NCBI GenBank assembly: GCA_039566865.1
Contig: CM076962.1
Coordinates: 10,968,743-11,032,742 of the forward strand
DNA: 64,000 nucleotides
Source: Aurelia coerulea
Lineage: Eukaryota > Cnidaria > Scyphozoa > Semaeostomeae > Ulmaridae
Reading direction: 5' to 3'
Shown here: in pieces, positions 11,305-22,898 of the stretch
How the letters are laid out: every line of letters starts with the position of its first letter
Numbering within the stretch: the first letter of the stretch is position 1
Notes under the pieces: generated by a model
What the model was told of the DNA's origin: nothing
What the model saw: only the letters and a program-made list of their open reading frames with translations
Database searches by the model: none
Translations under genes and position numbers: made by a program

Positions 11305-11756
11305 GTATTCAATTCCTTTTTCTTTTGAAAATATTTTTGATATCATCTACCAAAACCAATAAAAAGTAAGCGACTTACTTCCATTTTCACCATATACAGG
11401 TATTTTTTCCATTAAAAACCGCTTATAAGAAACTCAGACTCTCAGATCGCCAAAAAATTAATAAACTCTTGCATGTTTTTCTTTATTCTCACTTGTTCCC
11501 TGTATCATATTGTTCGGAAAGTACTTGAGTAATGTCTAAACATTTGAAAGGCTTCAAAACACCTTGTTTTGAAATGTTCAAGAGGGCACAGATCTGACAG
11601 TTTTAAGAAACATTTAGTACTGCCCAAGATTGTTACTTTCTTGTAGAAAAATGCGCGTACAGCGGCAAAGGACATCACATCATCTGGTCCCTACTGCCTA
11701 TGGTACTTACAATTCAAAAAGTGTACAATTCATAAAATAAAGCCTGTCTCAGGTAA

Positions 11757-12282
11757 AGCATAGGTTCCAATTCTTTAAAAAGGCTGGTGTAAAATTGAGT
11801 GACCTATTTCTTTGAAATGAATGACTTCAAAGAAACTTTAGCTAATTCTCTATAATTCTACCGTTGGAATTTTCTGAAATCTTCAATGATTTCAGAATTA
11901 GAGTGTTTTCCTTCTTTATCAAAAATTCAAGAAAAATTTTTCAAAAAAAATTAACACAATCGTAATTTCTAACCTGTTTGACGTAACATGAAATAATTTC
12001 GTAGAAAACCATAGTTTATGAATGCCTACAATATGGTATCCAGCAAAAGTCTGTCACTCGTCTGGTTTATGATTTAGAAATTTGATGACGTCACATCCTC
12101 AAATGAGTTGAAATGTAAGATACGCTTTAATTTCCAAAAATATTCGAAATTTCTGAAAAGTCCAACGGTAGAATTATAGATAGGTACCTAAAGTTCCTTT
12201 CAAGCCATTCAATCAGAAGAAATAGGTCATTGAATTTTACACCCACCTTTTTACGCCGAGATGAAGATTTGGAACCTATGCT
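11757..12282. mobile_element. Foldback MITE with 9-bp target duplication (copy 1)
   Basis: A 526-bp element starts AGCATAGGTTCC and ends with the complement, GGAACCTATGCT. The direct repeat CTCAGGTAA lies at 11748-11756 and again at 12283-12291. The arms are long and imperfect, with AAAAAGG, GGTGTAAAATT and an internal AATTCTACCGTTGGAATTTT. A relative with the same CATAGG ends is at 19285-19796. The 9-bp duplication fits Mutator-like (MULE) elements; no transposase is present, so the class is inferred. Confidence 0.88.
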
Positions 12283-13209
12283 CTCAGGTAAAGCTACCAC
12301 TATGAATAAACAATTGGACGTTTGTGGATGAGAACGATTTGGTCGCTCCAAATTTCAACTGACATCTGAAATGAGGCAACTTGAAGATAAAAACGATGGA
12401 AGGAATTTTTGACAAGAAATTTTCCAAAGCAGCTGAATGATTTGTTATCGTAAAATGCAAAGCGAAGTTTTTGGTTCTTCTAAATTTTTAATCTTGTAAA
12501 AATCACAAGAGATTAACAATGATATTAAATTTACACGAAAAACCTCTTGGACGCACTGAGTCGCTTAAGTCCGTGCCGGTTGAACCACATTATCAAAACA
12601 AAAAATACCTGATTATTTGACTAAACTCGCTTTGATAAAACTCGTAGTGAACGCAACTTTGGCTTTGTTTGCACTAATTTAATCAGTCATGTATTGAATC
12701 AGTTTGAATTTTGACACAGATTTTCAAATTTCATCTGTAATTTTAGGGTCACGTGGTACTTTATCTGTAAGCTACATTTTCGCCTGTGCTGCTCATTATA
12801 ATGTAGGCGGTGGTAATCAGACACGTGTAAATAGATCCCAAAAATTAAGATTGAATCATTTTACAGAATAACATCCATCAAATGCTAACAGTGTAGAATA
12901 TAAAAACGTCAGAACCAGTCACTTTCATTGTGCTGGGCCATAAAGAGCTGTTGTTGTGAATATCATGCCAGACTCGAAACTGCAAATGGCGAGACAACAG
13001 CTTGAACCATTCATACAGATTGAATGTGTGACATGATAATAGAAATAGGAGTTTAAGAAACGCTTAAATCCGCTTCGATGAATTGAGGCCAGGAGATGCT
13101 CTTTTAGTGGTCTAATGGCAGTGGTTTTTGGACACCAAGTATGTATCTTGGCGAAGAGTAAATAATACTTCTGATTTGAAGAGCAATCTGGATTTTCAAT
13201 CTTGTTTCA
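12283..13209. other. Intron sequence, no recognised feature
   Basis: Apart from the 9-bp duplication at its left edge, this stretch shows no domain-coding ORF, no clear inverted or tandem repeat and no RNA gene. Confidence 0.5.
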
Positions 13210-13211
13210 TA

Positions 13212-13704
13212 CAGGGTGTCCCAAAAAAATGTATACGGATTTGGTTGACTCCAGCGATGCGAATTTAGCTTCAATCAATGTCTAATCGCTCTAAAAATGT
13301 TTCTCGATAGTTGACTTAAACATAGGTACCTCGTTTGTTGGTATTGGTGCTTTGAGAGCAGACATTTTAATCTTGAAAGCTCAGACTTGTCTCTTCCTGC
13401 AAACCAAAGCTTTAGCCTTTTGGCCAAAGCAAATTCTTAAGGCACAGCGTGTAAATCAACGATAGGCCTAGCCTTGATAAAATTTTTAACAATATTAGAT
13501 ATTGTGCTATTCTATTTTCCAGAAGTCAAGTTACCCATTGGGCAGTTTCATAATTGTTCATTAATTTCAGTTCTTAATTTTAATGTGCTTCAGGAACTTG
13601 CTTGGGCCAAAAGGCCAAAGTTCTGGTTTGCAGGTGGACGCAAATGTGAGCTTGCACGATTGATATTTCTGCCCCAATGCACCAATACCAACAAACGAGG
13701 TATC
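13212..13704. mobile_element. TA-flanked palindromic MITE, left part
   Basis: The element starts CAGGGTGTCCCAAAA after TA at 13210-13211. Bases 13330-13440 and 13590-13700 are inverted copies forming the hairpin. It is broken at AGGTATC (13698-13704), which reappears at 22899-22905, where the missing right end resumes. The rejoined element would be about 605 bp, very close to the intact 602-bp relative at 40918-41519. The TA duplication suggests a Tc1/mariner-type mobiliser (inference). Confidence 0.85.
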
Positions 13705-14081
13705 CTTGTCTTGATGTTCGTTCTGTGTATCTTGACATTTCTAAAGCATTGGATAGGGTATGACACAATGGTCTAATTTATAAAGTAAAGTCATGTAGCA
13801 TTTCGGGGAAACTGCTTGTTCTAATTCAAAGTTTTCTCCTTCTAAGCAGGCAAAAGAAGTAATTTTCTCTACAAAAACTTCCAAAAAGCAACACCCTCCT
13901 CTGATTTTCAATGATTGCCAACTTGTTCCTGAAGGAAGTCACAAGCATCTTGGTATGATATTGGACGAAAAACTTAGTTTTTCTGAACATGTAAGAGCAG
14001 CAATTATTAAGGCCAAGCGAGGGATAGGAATTATCCGACTCCTCTCGAAGTACGTATCACGAGATGTTCTTGATCAACTGT
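13705..14081 (+). pseudogene. LINE A reverse transcriptase, segment 1
   Basis: First piece of a LINE inserted in the TA MITE. It reads YLDISKALDRV, a stop, then HNGLIYKVKSC and SGKLLVLIQSF, then jumps straight to KQAKEVIFSTKTSKK and KHLGMILDEKLSFSEHVRAA, ending at YVSRDVLDQL. About 110 residues between these blocks are missing, including the YADD catalytic motif, so the enzyme is dead. The ORF is then interrupted by the hAT-like element and resumes at 18761. TCAACTGT (14074-14081) is the left copy of that element's target duplication. Confidence 0.88.
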
Positions 14082-14204
14082 CAGGGGCGCACATTAGGGG
14101 GGTGGGGGGCCCCCCAATAATTTCTGAGTCGGTCCAAAAATTTTCTCAAAAGGGAAAAGTCGGTCCACGACAAAATCGGAAGGACCAACTTCGTGGACCG
14201 ACTT

Positions 14205-15143
14205 TTTCATGCGTCTTACCCTTTTCGCAAACGCAACGTAGTTGGGCGAATCTGTGCAAGAACAGTCAGTTATGGTGCAAGTTTTTATCCTCATTGTCTA
14301 TCTGAGTGGAACATGCTTGATCCTGAAATCAGATCATTACCCACAGTAAGTGCATTCAAGAACAAATTATCATCTCTTATTCGTCCCCCTGTAAAATCGG
14401 TTTTCAGTATTCACGATCCAAAAGGTTTAGCAATTCTTACACAGTTACGTGTGGGTCTTAGCAAACTAAATCTCCACAAGTTCAGGCACAATTTTAAGGA
14501 TACAATAGATCCAATGTGCTCAATAAACGATGGCATTGAGGATACGGAACATTATTTGCTGTTCTGTCACTTGTATGTTGTTTGCAGACGTGATCTTCTC
14601 AACAGTGTCAATGCAATATTGCACCAACATGGCCTGTCAAACCTTTCTAACAAAATTATGCTTAGAGTTTTGTTGTATGGCGATGAAAGGCTGCCAATTG
14701 TCTCGAATACAGAAATCATCAAGGCAACTCTGAAATACATTCATGCATCAGAACGTTTCCGATAAATCGCTGCAATTGTTTCCTCTCGCAAACAGTTTCC
14801 CTTTTTTTTTAATTACGTGATTTTTCTTTTATAGTCTTGTTATTTGTTTCTTTTATATTTGTTGTCAAAGTCTGTTCCAAAATAGTAACAGGTAAGGCTT
14901 TCTCCTCCGACAATCACTATTACTCATGCATATCTCGATATTCATCGAAATTTTCCTGAATGTCTGGCCTGGCGTCTATTTTGGGACAAACTTTGAGTTA
15001 ATTTTAAATGGCCGCAGGGTTGTTGTGAAATTCCATGCTCCCTGTGGCATCGTTGTGTAATCGTATGTGATTGTGTGTATGTAGTTTGTATTTGTAGTTT
15101 AGATATATTGTAAATATTATGAGCATATAAAAAAAAAAAAAAA
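14205..15143 (+). pseudogene. LINE B 3' end within the hAT-like element
   Basis: A 5'-truncated LINE. It begins within the post-catalytic RT region (VVGRICARTVSYGASFYPHC, LSEWNMLDPEIRS), runs through LRVGLSKLNLHKFRHNF and the Cys/His motif PMCSINDGIEDTEHYLLFC, stops at 14763-14765, and has a 3' UTR ending in poly(A) at about 15129-15143. The UTR holds an inverted pair at 14868-14885 and 14976-14993 (AAGTCTGTTCCAAAATAG with two non-Watson-Crick positions), in the same position relative to the stop as in other copies. The C-terminal frame of about 185 codons is intact but the catalytic core is absent. Confidence 0.88.
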
Positions 15144-15493
15144 CTAAACCTTCTTAGAGGACAAACACACTAAAACAAGTCGCTTTTGCTAGGCTTGGCG
15201 GTGAAGAAGTTGTTGTTCTTAAGATTACGCCTATACTTAAAACTCCAAGTCCGTGATGCATTCTAAGCCAAAGTAAAGGATCTTTCTTCAAAAATTTTCC
15301 TCGTGCGATGATTTATAGCTTAAATGTCACAAACGATAAAGGTTTCCTTGTCGCTAAAGGCAAGCATGGCATTGGGAGATGCGTTCCAAGCCAAAGTAAA
15401 GGATCTTGCTTCAACAATTTTCCTCGTTCGCTAATTTATAGCAAAACTGTCACAAACGATGAAGGTTTCCTTGTCACTAATGGCAAGCATGAT

Positions 15494-16938
15494 CAAGGGT
15501 GTTAGGACACGGATATCTTAATTACGTATTTATTTACCTTGTTTTGATCTTCGTCTTGTTTTCTTGTCTTGTTTTCTTCTCTGTTCTGCTTCCTCTTGCT
15601 GATGTAAATGCCTCGTGTTATTTGAATATATCTTCCTTGTATTCCTGTATCTTAGCGCGCCTTCGTAGAAGAAAGGTTTCAAACCGCAATGTCATATTAA
15701 ATACTTATGGGAGAGCCATCACCGCAAATTGCCATTGTTTTCCATCGTCGAATGCGCAACACATTTTGGCTTCGCAAAGTTGCTTGAGCGGAGGAGAAAA
15801 GACCACTTCCACTCATAACATTTCAGGGGGCTGCATCTTGCAAAACCACAGCTGTGCTAACAAGTAAGAACAAAGAGGCTACTTTGAGTTGAAACCACGC
15901 CTCTGTTTATACAATACTCAAGTGCTGAGTAACAAATTACATTACAGAGCGGATGTGTCTTTCAGATTCCTTGAACTAATTCTTACAGTTCCTTCTCGAA
16001 TTTTCTATTTTATATCAAGGACTCCAGAGTCGACTTTCTCATAAGATTTTCTTATGGAGAAATAAATTGTGCGCTAGGAAATATTCTGGAAGGGCACAAG
16101 GAAACAGACAAGAAAGATCGAGAGAAAGATTGGAAGAAACTCTGTCTCTCAGGCTTCAAAATCTGATAATTTAGGAAACTTTCAGCACAGGGTCAAAAGC
16201 GCAGTTTCTAATAAAAATAAACGTAACGCTGCTCATACTCTGGTCATCTTATTTTGGTCTTTGCCGTGATATCATAAAAAAGCGTAACTTGCATTTTCTG
16301 CCTGAGCCTGGTCTCGATTTTCACACTTCGACGGGAGACAAGATTTCTGCTCTCGTTTCCTTGAACTCAAAGTATCAAACCAGCTAGGCCATACCACTTC
16401 GTAGTTTGGCTATTTGATCGTGAATGATATTGCTCTCGCGGCTTGCATGCTATCAAACTCAAATTTGGTCAAATTCTCCATATTTATCGTTACCTGATCA
16501 TCATTGCCGAAACCTCAAAGCACACCTGTGGCTCCTATCAAGCGTTGGATACAATTCAAAATTTCCCGCACACTGAAACCCTCCAGTTGAAACCTCCTGA
16601 AATCCAAGCTCGAAAGCCAAAACCTATTACATGACTGATGACGTCTGCCCGGGCAGGCGCCATCAAAAAGTGTCGCGCATTGGACGAAAAGGCTTTATGA
16701 GAGTTTGCGGTGATGGCTCTCCCATAAGTATTTAATATGGCATTGCGGTTTGAAACCTTTCTTTTGCGAAGGCGCGCTAAGACACAGGAATAAAAGGAAG
16801 ATATATTCAAATAACACGAGGCATTTACATCAGCAAGAGGAAACAGAACAGAGAAGAAAACAAGACAAGAAAACAAGACGAAGATCAAAACAAGGTAAAT
16901 AAATACGTAATTAAAGTATCCGTGTCCTAACACCCTTG
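15494..16938. mobile_element. Foldback element with CAAGGGTGTTAGG ends
   Basis: A 1445-bp element has termini CAAGGGTGTTAGGACACGG and the complement, with GCATGAT directly repeated at 15487-15493 and 16939-16945. The arms are about 230 bp of highly similar inverted sequence; each encodes the same hydrophobic reading frame (YVFIYLVLIFVLFSCLVFF), an arm-palindrome effect, not evidence for a gene. It is inserted in a unit of the 121-bp satellite. The 7-bp duplication leaves the superfamily open. Confidence 0.88.
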
Positions 16939-17818
16939 GCATGATATTGGGAGATGCATTCTGAGCCAAAGTAAAGGATCTTTCTTCAAAAATTTTCCTC
17001 GTGCGCTGATTTATAGCATAAGTGTCACAAAACGATCAAGGTTTCCTTGTCGCTAAAGGCAAGCATGATACTAGGAGATGCATTCTAAGCCAAAGTAAGG
17101 GATCTGTCTTCAAAAAATTTCTACGTGCGATGATTTATAGCATAATTGTCACAAAACGATCAAGGTTTCCTTGTCGCTAAAGGCAAGCATGATACTAGGA
17201 GATGCATTCTAAGCCAAAGTAAGGGATCTGTCTTCAAAAAATTTCTACGTGCGATGATTTATAGCATAATTGTCACAAAACGATCAAGGTTTCCTTGTCG
17301 CTAAAGGCAAGCATGATACTAGGAGATGCATTCTAAGCCAAAGTAAGGGATCTGTCTTCAAAAAATTTCTACGTGCGATGATTTATAGCATAATTGTCAC
17401 AAAACGATCAAGGTTTCCTTGTCGCTAAAGGCAAGCATGATACTAGGAGATGCATTCTAAGCCAAAGTAAGGGATCTGTCTTCAAAAATTTTCCTCGTGC
17501 GCTGATTTATAGCATAATTGTCACAAAACGATCAAGTTTTCCTTGTCACTAATGGCAAGCATGATATTGGGAGATGCATTCTAAGCCAAAGTAAAGGATC
17601 TTTCTTCAAAAATTTTCCTTGTGAACTGATTTATAGCATAACTGTCACAAAACGATAAAGGTTTCCTTGTCGCTAAAGGCAAGTATGATATTGGAAGATG
17701 CATTCCAAGCCAAAGTAAAGGGTCTGTCTTCAAAAATTTTCCTTGTGAGCTGATTTATAGCATAATTGTCACAAAACGATCAAGTTTTCCTTGTCGCTAA
17801 AGGCAAGCATGATATTGG

Positions 17819-18307
17819 TAGCCTGCGTTCCAGACCACTTGAGAAGGAAAGTGGTCTGTGTAACCAAGCACTAATCCGTGTTCACAAATTTTCTTCGGAA
17901 TCTGAAGAAAAATTAATACATGCAACTAATAATTCGCATAATCACTATTTGTTTTGTTATCAAAAGGAAAAGCCTGTCTCGTGTGAAGAACTCACATTAC
18001 AATACAAAGAATAGGAAATTTCAATGTCTGCTAATCCTATTTTACGATGAAAGAATAGGAAATTTGAATGCCTGCTAATCCTACCGAGGTTATGCCCGTG
18101 CAAATTGATAATGATCAGCCCTGGTTTGTTTCAAACACACATGTTCACAAAGACATCCGTTGTGTTGATCACTGACTTCATTGCAGCCAATCAGATCCGT
18201 GAAAGAATGCCCTTATTTATTTCGCAATTCAATTCATCGTCTGAACACGGATTAGTGCTTGGTTACACAGACCACTTTCCTTTCCAAGTGGTCTGGAACA
18301 CAGGCTA
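17819..18307. mobile_element. hAT-like MITE, 8-bp duplication
   Basis: A 489-bp element begins TAGCCTGCGTTCCAGACC and ends with the near-exact complement (GGTCTGGAACACAGGCTA). About 65 bp of each end match. GATATTGG is repeated at 17811-17818 and 18308-18315, restoring one satellite unit when removed. The interior has no gene. The 8-bp duplication favours hAT. Confidence 0.9.
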
Positions 18308-18760
18308 GATATTGGGAGATGCATTCTAAGCCAAAGTAAGGGATCCGTCTTCAAAAATTTTCCTCGTGCGCTGATTTATAGCATAATTGTCACAAAACGA
18401 TCAAGTTTTCCTTGTCGCTAAAGGCAAGCATGATATTGGGAGATGCATTCTAAGCCAAAGTAAGGGATCTGTTTTCAGAAAAATTTTCTTTGTGAGCTGA
18501 TTTATAGCATAATTGTCACAAAACGATCAAGTTTTCCTTGTCGCTAAAGGCAAGCATGGTATTGGGAGATTCATTCTAAGCAAAAATAACGGGCGTAGCC
18601 CTAAAAATTTTCCTGGAGACCCCCTCGTTTCAATACCTCCACTTAATTTACCCTGGCCACACCGCTGCTTGCTATACGTTCAGTCGGTCCGAAAAAATTT
18701 AGTCGGTCCAGAGCATGTTGACACCCCCCCCCCCAAACAAAAGTTGAATGTGCGCCCTTG

Positions 18761-19284
18761 TCAACTGTATAAGCTGTATGTCAGGCCACATCTCGATTAT
18801 GGCGATGTAATTTACCATGAGCAAAGCATGCCTCTTTCCCGCAAGCTAGAGTCCACGCAATATCAAGCAGCCTTAGCCGTCAGCGGGGCATGGAGTGGAA
18901 CTAATACTGACAGATTACTTGAGGAACTCGGCTGGGAATCGCTCAGTAACAGAAGATGGTATCGAAGGTTTTGCCTATTTTACAAGATTGTCAATGATCA
19001 AACTCATCAATACTTGAGAGACTGTATCCCAGCCAGAAGTGACACACAGTATAACTTACGACACCAAAGAGCTTTTAGGGAGGACAAGGTAAATACCACG
19101 AGATCCTCCAAGAGCTTCTTTCCTTCTTGTGTCAAAATATGGAATGGCTTAGATTCTGAAATAAAACCCTCTACGACAATATCTCAGTTCAAAAAATCAT
19201 TGATTTCCATCATAAGGCCTCAAAAAAACATCATGCATGGAATCACTAACAGCCATGATTCAGCACTCATAACTAGACTTCGCG
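18761..19284 (+). pseudogene. LINE A reverse transcriptase, segment 2
   Basis: Continues LINE A after the hAT-like insertion. It reads LYKLYVRPHLDYGDVIYH, KLESTQYQAALAVSGAW, ELGWESLSNRRW and SFFPSCVKIWNGLDSEIK without a stop, ending at ALITRLR. It is then cut by the foldback at 19285-19796. These are thumb and C-terminal motifs shared with the other LINE copies. TCAACTGT at 18761-18768 is the duplicated target. Confidence 0.9.
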
Positions 19285-19796
19285 AGCATAGGGCTCAAAT
19301 CTTTCAAATCTTTAAAAAGGTGGGTGTAAAATTCTATTCCATTTTTCTTTGAATTGAATGGCTTGAAAGGAACTTGTAGTACTTTGCTGTAAATCTGCCG
19401 TGGAAATTTTTTGATATCTTGATTTTTCTTAAAATGGCGGCAATTTAATGATTTTTTAAAAAATTGATGGAAAATTTTGAAAATATTCAAATCATCGTAA
19501 ATTCTAAGCCAAAGGAGGAAAAATCATATAACTTCCAAGAAAACCATAGTTTATGAAGGCCTACAATACGGTGAAAAGCAGAAATCAGTATTATTTCTGG
19601 TTTAGGATTTAGAAATTTGATGACGTCATAGCCTCAAATTTAATAAATGCCGCCATTTTGAAACTAATCAAGATATCAATAAATTGCCACGGCAGATTTA
19701 CAGTAAAAAACGCTAAGTTCCTTCCAAGCCATTTAATTCGAATGAAACCGTAATAGAATTTTACACCGACCTTTTTAAAGATTTGAGCCCTATGTT
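19285..19796. mobile_element. Foldback MITE with 9-bp target duplication (copy 2)
   Basis: A 512-bp element with ends AGCATAGGGCTCAAATC and the complement ending CCCTATGTT. GACTTCGCG is repeated at 19276-19284 and 19797-19805. Removing the element and one repeat restores the LINE reading frame LITRLRVRFSDLNEHRFEHN, which proves the boundaries. It shares CATAGG ends and GGTGTAAAATTC with the element at 11757-12282. Confidence 0.93.
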
Positions 19797-20458
19797 GACT
19801 TCGCGTTAGGTTTAGTGACCTAAACGAACATAGATTTGAGCACAATTTTTGCCGCAACAACCCAATGTGTACATGCAATGCAGCAGTGGAATCAATTGCC
19901 CATTTCTTCCTGCACTGCCAATTATACTTACACCATAGGGAAATCCTGCTTGAAGAACTATCTAACATTGTAAATAATGATGTAACTCAATTACCTGATG
20001 ATCATTTATGTGATTTATTACTTTTTGGTAGCAAAACCTACAACACAATAGCCAACAAAATGATTCTTCAATGTACTGTCAGGTACATCAAAAACACAAA
20101 TCGAGTTTGATAAGAAATCTAAAACTATATATTTTTACCTTTAAACAGGGATGTGCTCCAGCGGTCTGGAAATTCGCCTAATGTTTGTCTTTGTGGCATG
20201 GGGCATTGAGCGGATTCTCGGATTGTTGTACTATCCCCCTGTCTATTTGCCCTGAATACGTTGTCCGTTGACTTCATTCATTTTCTGTTTGTATAGTTTA
20301 ACTTTCCTTTGCTTGCAAATACAAATATTGTAAATAGGGTTGTGGTGTGAGAGGCAACACGATAACCTTGGTTTTTTTCCTCTCACCCCAACAGTTTATA
20401 TTGAAATTGTAGTGTTATGTTTAATGTATTTTAAATCTTATTTGTTATAGAAAAAAAA
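19797..20458 (+). pseudogene. LINE A C-terminus, 3' UTR and A-tail
   Basis: Third piece of LINE A. It reads SDLNEHRFEHNFC, the Cys/His motif PMCTCNAAVESIAHFFLHC and LLLFGSKTYNTIANK, with the stop at 20108-20110. The 3' UTR ends in eight A at 20451-20458. It differs from the other LINE copies in the Cys/His region (CTC in place of CPT) and in its UTR, so it is a distinct subfamily. LINE C begins directly after the A-run. Confidence 0.88.
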
Positions 20459-22898
20459 GTTTTCTCAAAGATCGAAAGCAGAGACTGTACTAAATGGAAA
20501 GAGTTCTAATTGGGGAGATATTTCAGCAGGGGTGCCCCAGGGCTCTATTCTAGGACCCTTGTTCTTCTTTGTGTATATTAATGATCTAGCCATAGGCTTG
20601 ACGTGCAATGTTAAGTTATTTTGCTGATGATACATCATTGTTCACTTCACAGTGGTAGAAGATTCCAATACCGCTGCAATTAATATGAACCATGACTTGG
20701 ACTTAATAAGTCAGTGGGCTCATGCTTGGAAAATGTCATTTATTCCTGATCTACTAAAACAAGCTGTCGAATTGACAATTCAAAGAAGAAAATTGAATTG
20801 ATCATCCAGTGATCCTTTTTAACGACATACCTGTGAAGAAAGTAAATGAACATAAACATTAAGGAATTATCCTGGACTCAAAGCTATCTTTCTCAGCTCA
20901 TATCAAATCAGCTATCTAAAACAAGGAAGGACATTGGTCTGATGAAATATCTCTCCAAATATCTACCCAGGTATACCCTAAATGAATTATGTAAGCTCTA
21001 TGTTCGCCTGGACTATGGCGATGTTATTTACCATATTCCTGCTAAAGTATGTGAATTCAGTCAAAATATAATTTTGCCAAATTTAATGGAAAAACTAGAG
21101 TCTGTGCAGTATTCTGCTGCCTTGGCTGTAACAGGAACATGGAGAGGAACATCTGGAGAGAAGCTGTACACAGAGCTTGGTTGGGAATCGCCGAGTTCCC
21201 GAAGATGGAGCAGACGCCTTACCTTGTTCTACAAGTTTGTAAATAATCTTAGCCCTGAGTATACAGTTGATCCAATGCCCCCAATACCGTCCTTGCAACC
21301 AGGATGTCATTGAGCGATTAAAGGCAAGGACAGATAAATTCAAGTCTACCTTCTATCCTAACTGTTTATCCGAATGGGATAAGTTTGAACCTGAATTGAG
21401 ATTTGCACTCTCTGTTGTTGCTTTTAAGAAAAAGCTCCTATCGATAATCCGTCCCTCTGCAGAATCTGTCTTTGAAATTCATGATCCCATAGGATTATCC
21501 TATCTTACTCAACTTAGGGTCGGTATCAGCAAGTTAAATTTCCTCAAATTCAAGCACAATTTCAAGGATACAATAAACACAATGTGCCCAACGAACGATG
21601 GCATTGAGGATACGGAGCACTTTTTGTTGCTCTGCCCTTCTTTTGATGCTCAACGTCGAGATCAATTATTACGACCATTTGTACAAATCACCAATCTTTC
21701 AAATGATGCTTTGGCGCAGCTTTTATTGTATGGTGATCAAGACCTTTCTAATGACTTGAACAGAAGTATACTCAAATTGACTTTACTCTTCATCCACGAA
21801 ATTGGTCGGTTTGATTAAGACCCCGTTTACATGGGGCCGGTTAAATATTCGAGCCGTCAAATATTCGGCCACTTAGCCTTCCTGTCTACACGGGAATTGC
21901 CAAATGAACAAAAATTTGCACGCTTAGGCGACCGAATTTTTGAACGCCTGAGAAAACGACCGAATTGTAACTTGGCCGGCCATAATTTTGAACGGCCCCG
22001 TGTACACGCTTTTGACCGCTCAAATTTATGGCCAGTAGAGAAATGAGGGAATCAATTTTGATGATGAGGCAAAACCATAAGGTTTATGGCATCAAATCAT
22101 CCTCGCAAAATTATTTACAACAGTTGATGACCCCTTCATATTTCATTATAAATATACTTTGAAAAGCCTTCAGTAGTCGCTGGGATACGTAATTTTCTTG
22201 CAATGTTTCTTCCAGCTCCTCGGGCTCGTACCTGTTCGTGATTATCTCCCTGTCTAGGCCAAGGGAGTACTTTGCTGCTTTGTAGTGTGTAGTGGAGCAC
22301 AACTTTTATCAGAAGTAGAGTTTCATCTTCCGTGTAGTCTTCCATCCACGTACAAATTTTATCCACTCCCTTCTTGTCTCCTTCTTGGCTCCTCTCATTT
22401 ATGGCGCCTTTCCGGGCGCCTTGCTGCTGGTTTTTAGGCATTTGTGCTGAGAAACTTTGATTGTGACTTCTAAGAAGACTTTGAGAAAATGTTTGATTTC
22501 GCGGGATTTTCTGTCAGAAAGTATATCCAACTATTTTATTTGTTTATGCTATTTTCTTTTTTCATTTTCTTTGTAATTCTGTTTCACATCAGATATCAGT
22601 TATCTTATTTTCCACTCAATACAACCTCGAATGAGTTGTGCTCTTAACACCTTTAGATTTATCGCAACCCCGACCTGACATCTGATGTAAGACAGAATCT
22701 ACTATGGTATCAATTAGTTTTTGATCGTTCGTAGTGTAGTTGTATTTAGTTAAACGTTGCATGTCTTTTTAGATTGGCCATGGGGTAGTCATTGTCTCTC
22801 GCTCCCTTCGGCATCATCCATGTAGTGATGTATAGTAGTTAGGAACGTGTAGTAGTATGTGATATTTATTGTAATATTTAAATGAATAGAAAAAAACC
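20459..22898 (+). pseudogene. LINE C, 5'-truncated, frameshifted
   Basis: Starts inside RT with SKAETVLNGKSSNWGD and GVPQGSILGPLFFFVYIND, then FADDTS (catalytic motif C) after a frameshift, LGIILDSKLSFSAHIKSA after another, then LYVRLDYGDVIYH, TELGWESPSSRRW and the C-terminus PMCPTNDG-type Cys/His block, stopping at 21816-21818. The 3' UTR, interrupted by a transposon fragment, has the inverted pair 22576-22601 and 22673-22698 and ends in a short A-run at 22890-22896. It appears to have inserted in the A-tail of LINE A. Several frameshifts make it inactive. Confidence 0.88.
21819..22530 (-). mobile_element. DNA transposon fragment with Myb/SANT-like ORF
   Basis: A block between the LINE C stop codon and its 3' UTR. 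The left part has GTTTACATGGGGCCGG and related motifs (CTACACGGG, GTGTACACG) resembling decayed terminal repeats. The minus strand at 22111-22441 encodes EDYTEDETLLLIKVVLHY, then after a frameshift KAAKYSLGLDREIITNRYE, a pattern like the Myb/SANT-like DNA-binding proteins that accompany PIF/Harbinger transposases. A right terminus was not found. The Harbinger link is inference. Confidence 0.5.

Larger units (their letters stand above)
15255..18585 (+). repeat. 121-123-bp tandem satellite (interrupted)
   Basis: About a dozen units, each with GATGCATTCTAAGCCAAAG, a GGATCT block, TTTATAGCATAATTGTCACA, then AAAGGCAAGCATGATA. Units at 17080-17460 are almost identical to one another; the outer ones are more diverged, as expected for unequal exchange acting mainly in the centre. 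Two elements have inserted (15494-16938 and 17819-18307), each duplicating bases of a unit. The whole array lies inside the hAT-like element. No function is evident. Confidence 0.9.
14082..18760. mobile_element. hAT-like element, 8-bp duplication, with nested cargo
   Basis: The left terminus CAGGGGCGCACATT (14082) and right terminus AATGTGCGCCCTTG (18747-18760) are near-perfect inverted repeats. The 8-bp direct repeat TCAACTGT flanks them at 14074-14081 and 18761-18768, exactly where the LINE A ORF breaks and resumes. The motif AGTCGGTCC occurs at 14127, 14158, 14195 (reverse), 18682 and 18701, in the manner of subterminal transposase-binding repeats. The 8-bp duplication and CARGG start fit hAT. 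No transposase ORF was seen; the 4.7 kb are filled by a LINE fragment and a 121-bp satellite carrying two more elements. Confidence 0.85.

Noticed and set aside
15499..16969. Hydrophobic ORFs on plus (15499) and minus (16556) resembling membrane proteins
   Set aside because: They are the two inverted arms of one foldback element; hydrophobicity comes from T-rich repeat-like sequence.
15255..18585. Regular 121-bp repeats as a possible CRISPR array
   Set aside because: Whole units repeat head to tail without unique spacers, in eukaryotic intronic DNA.
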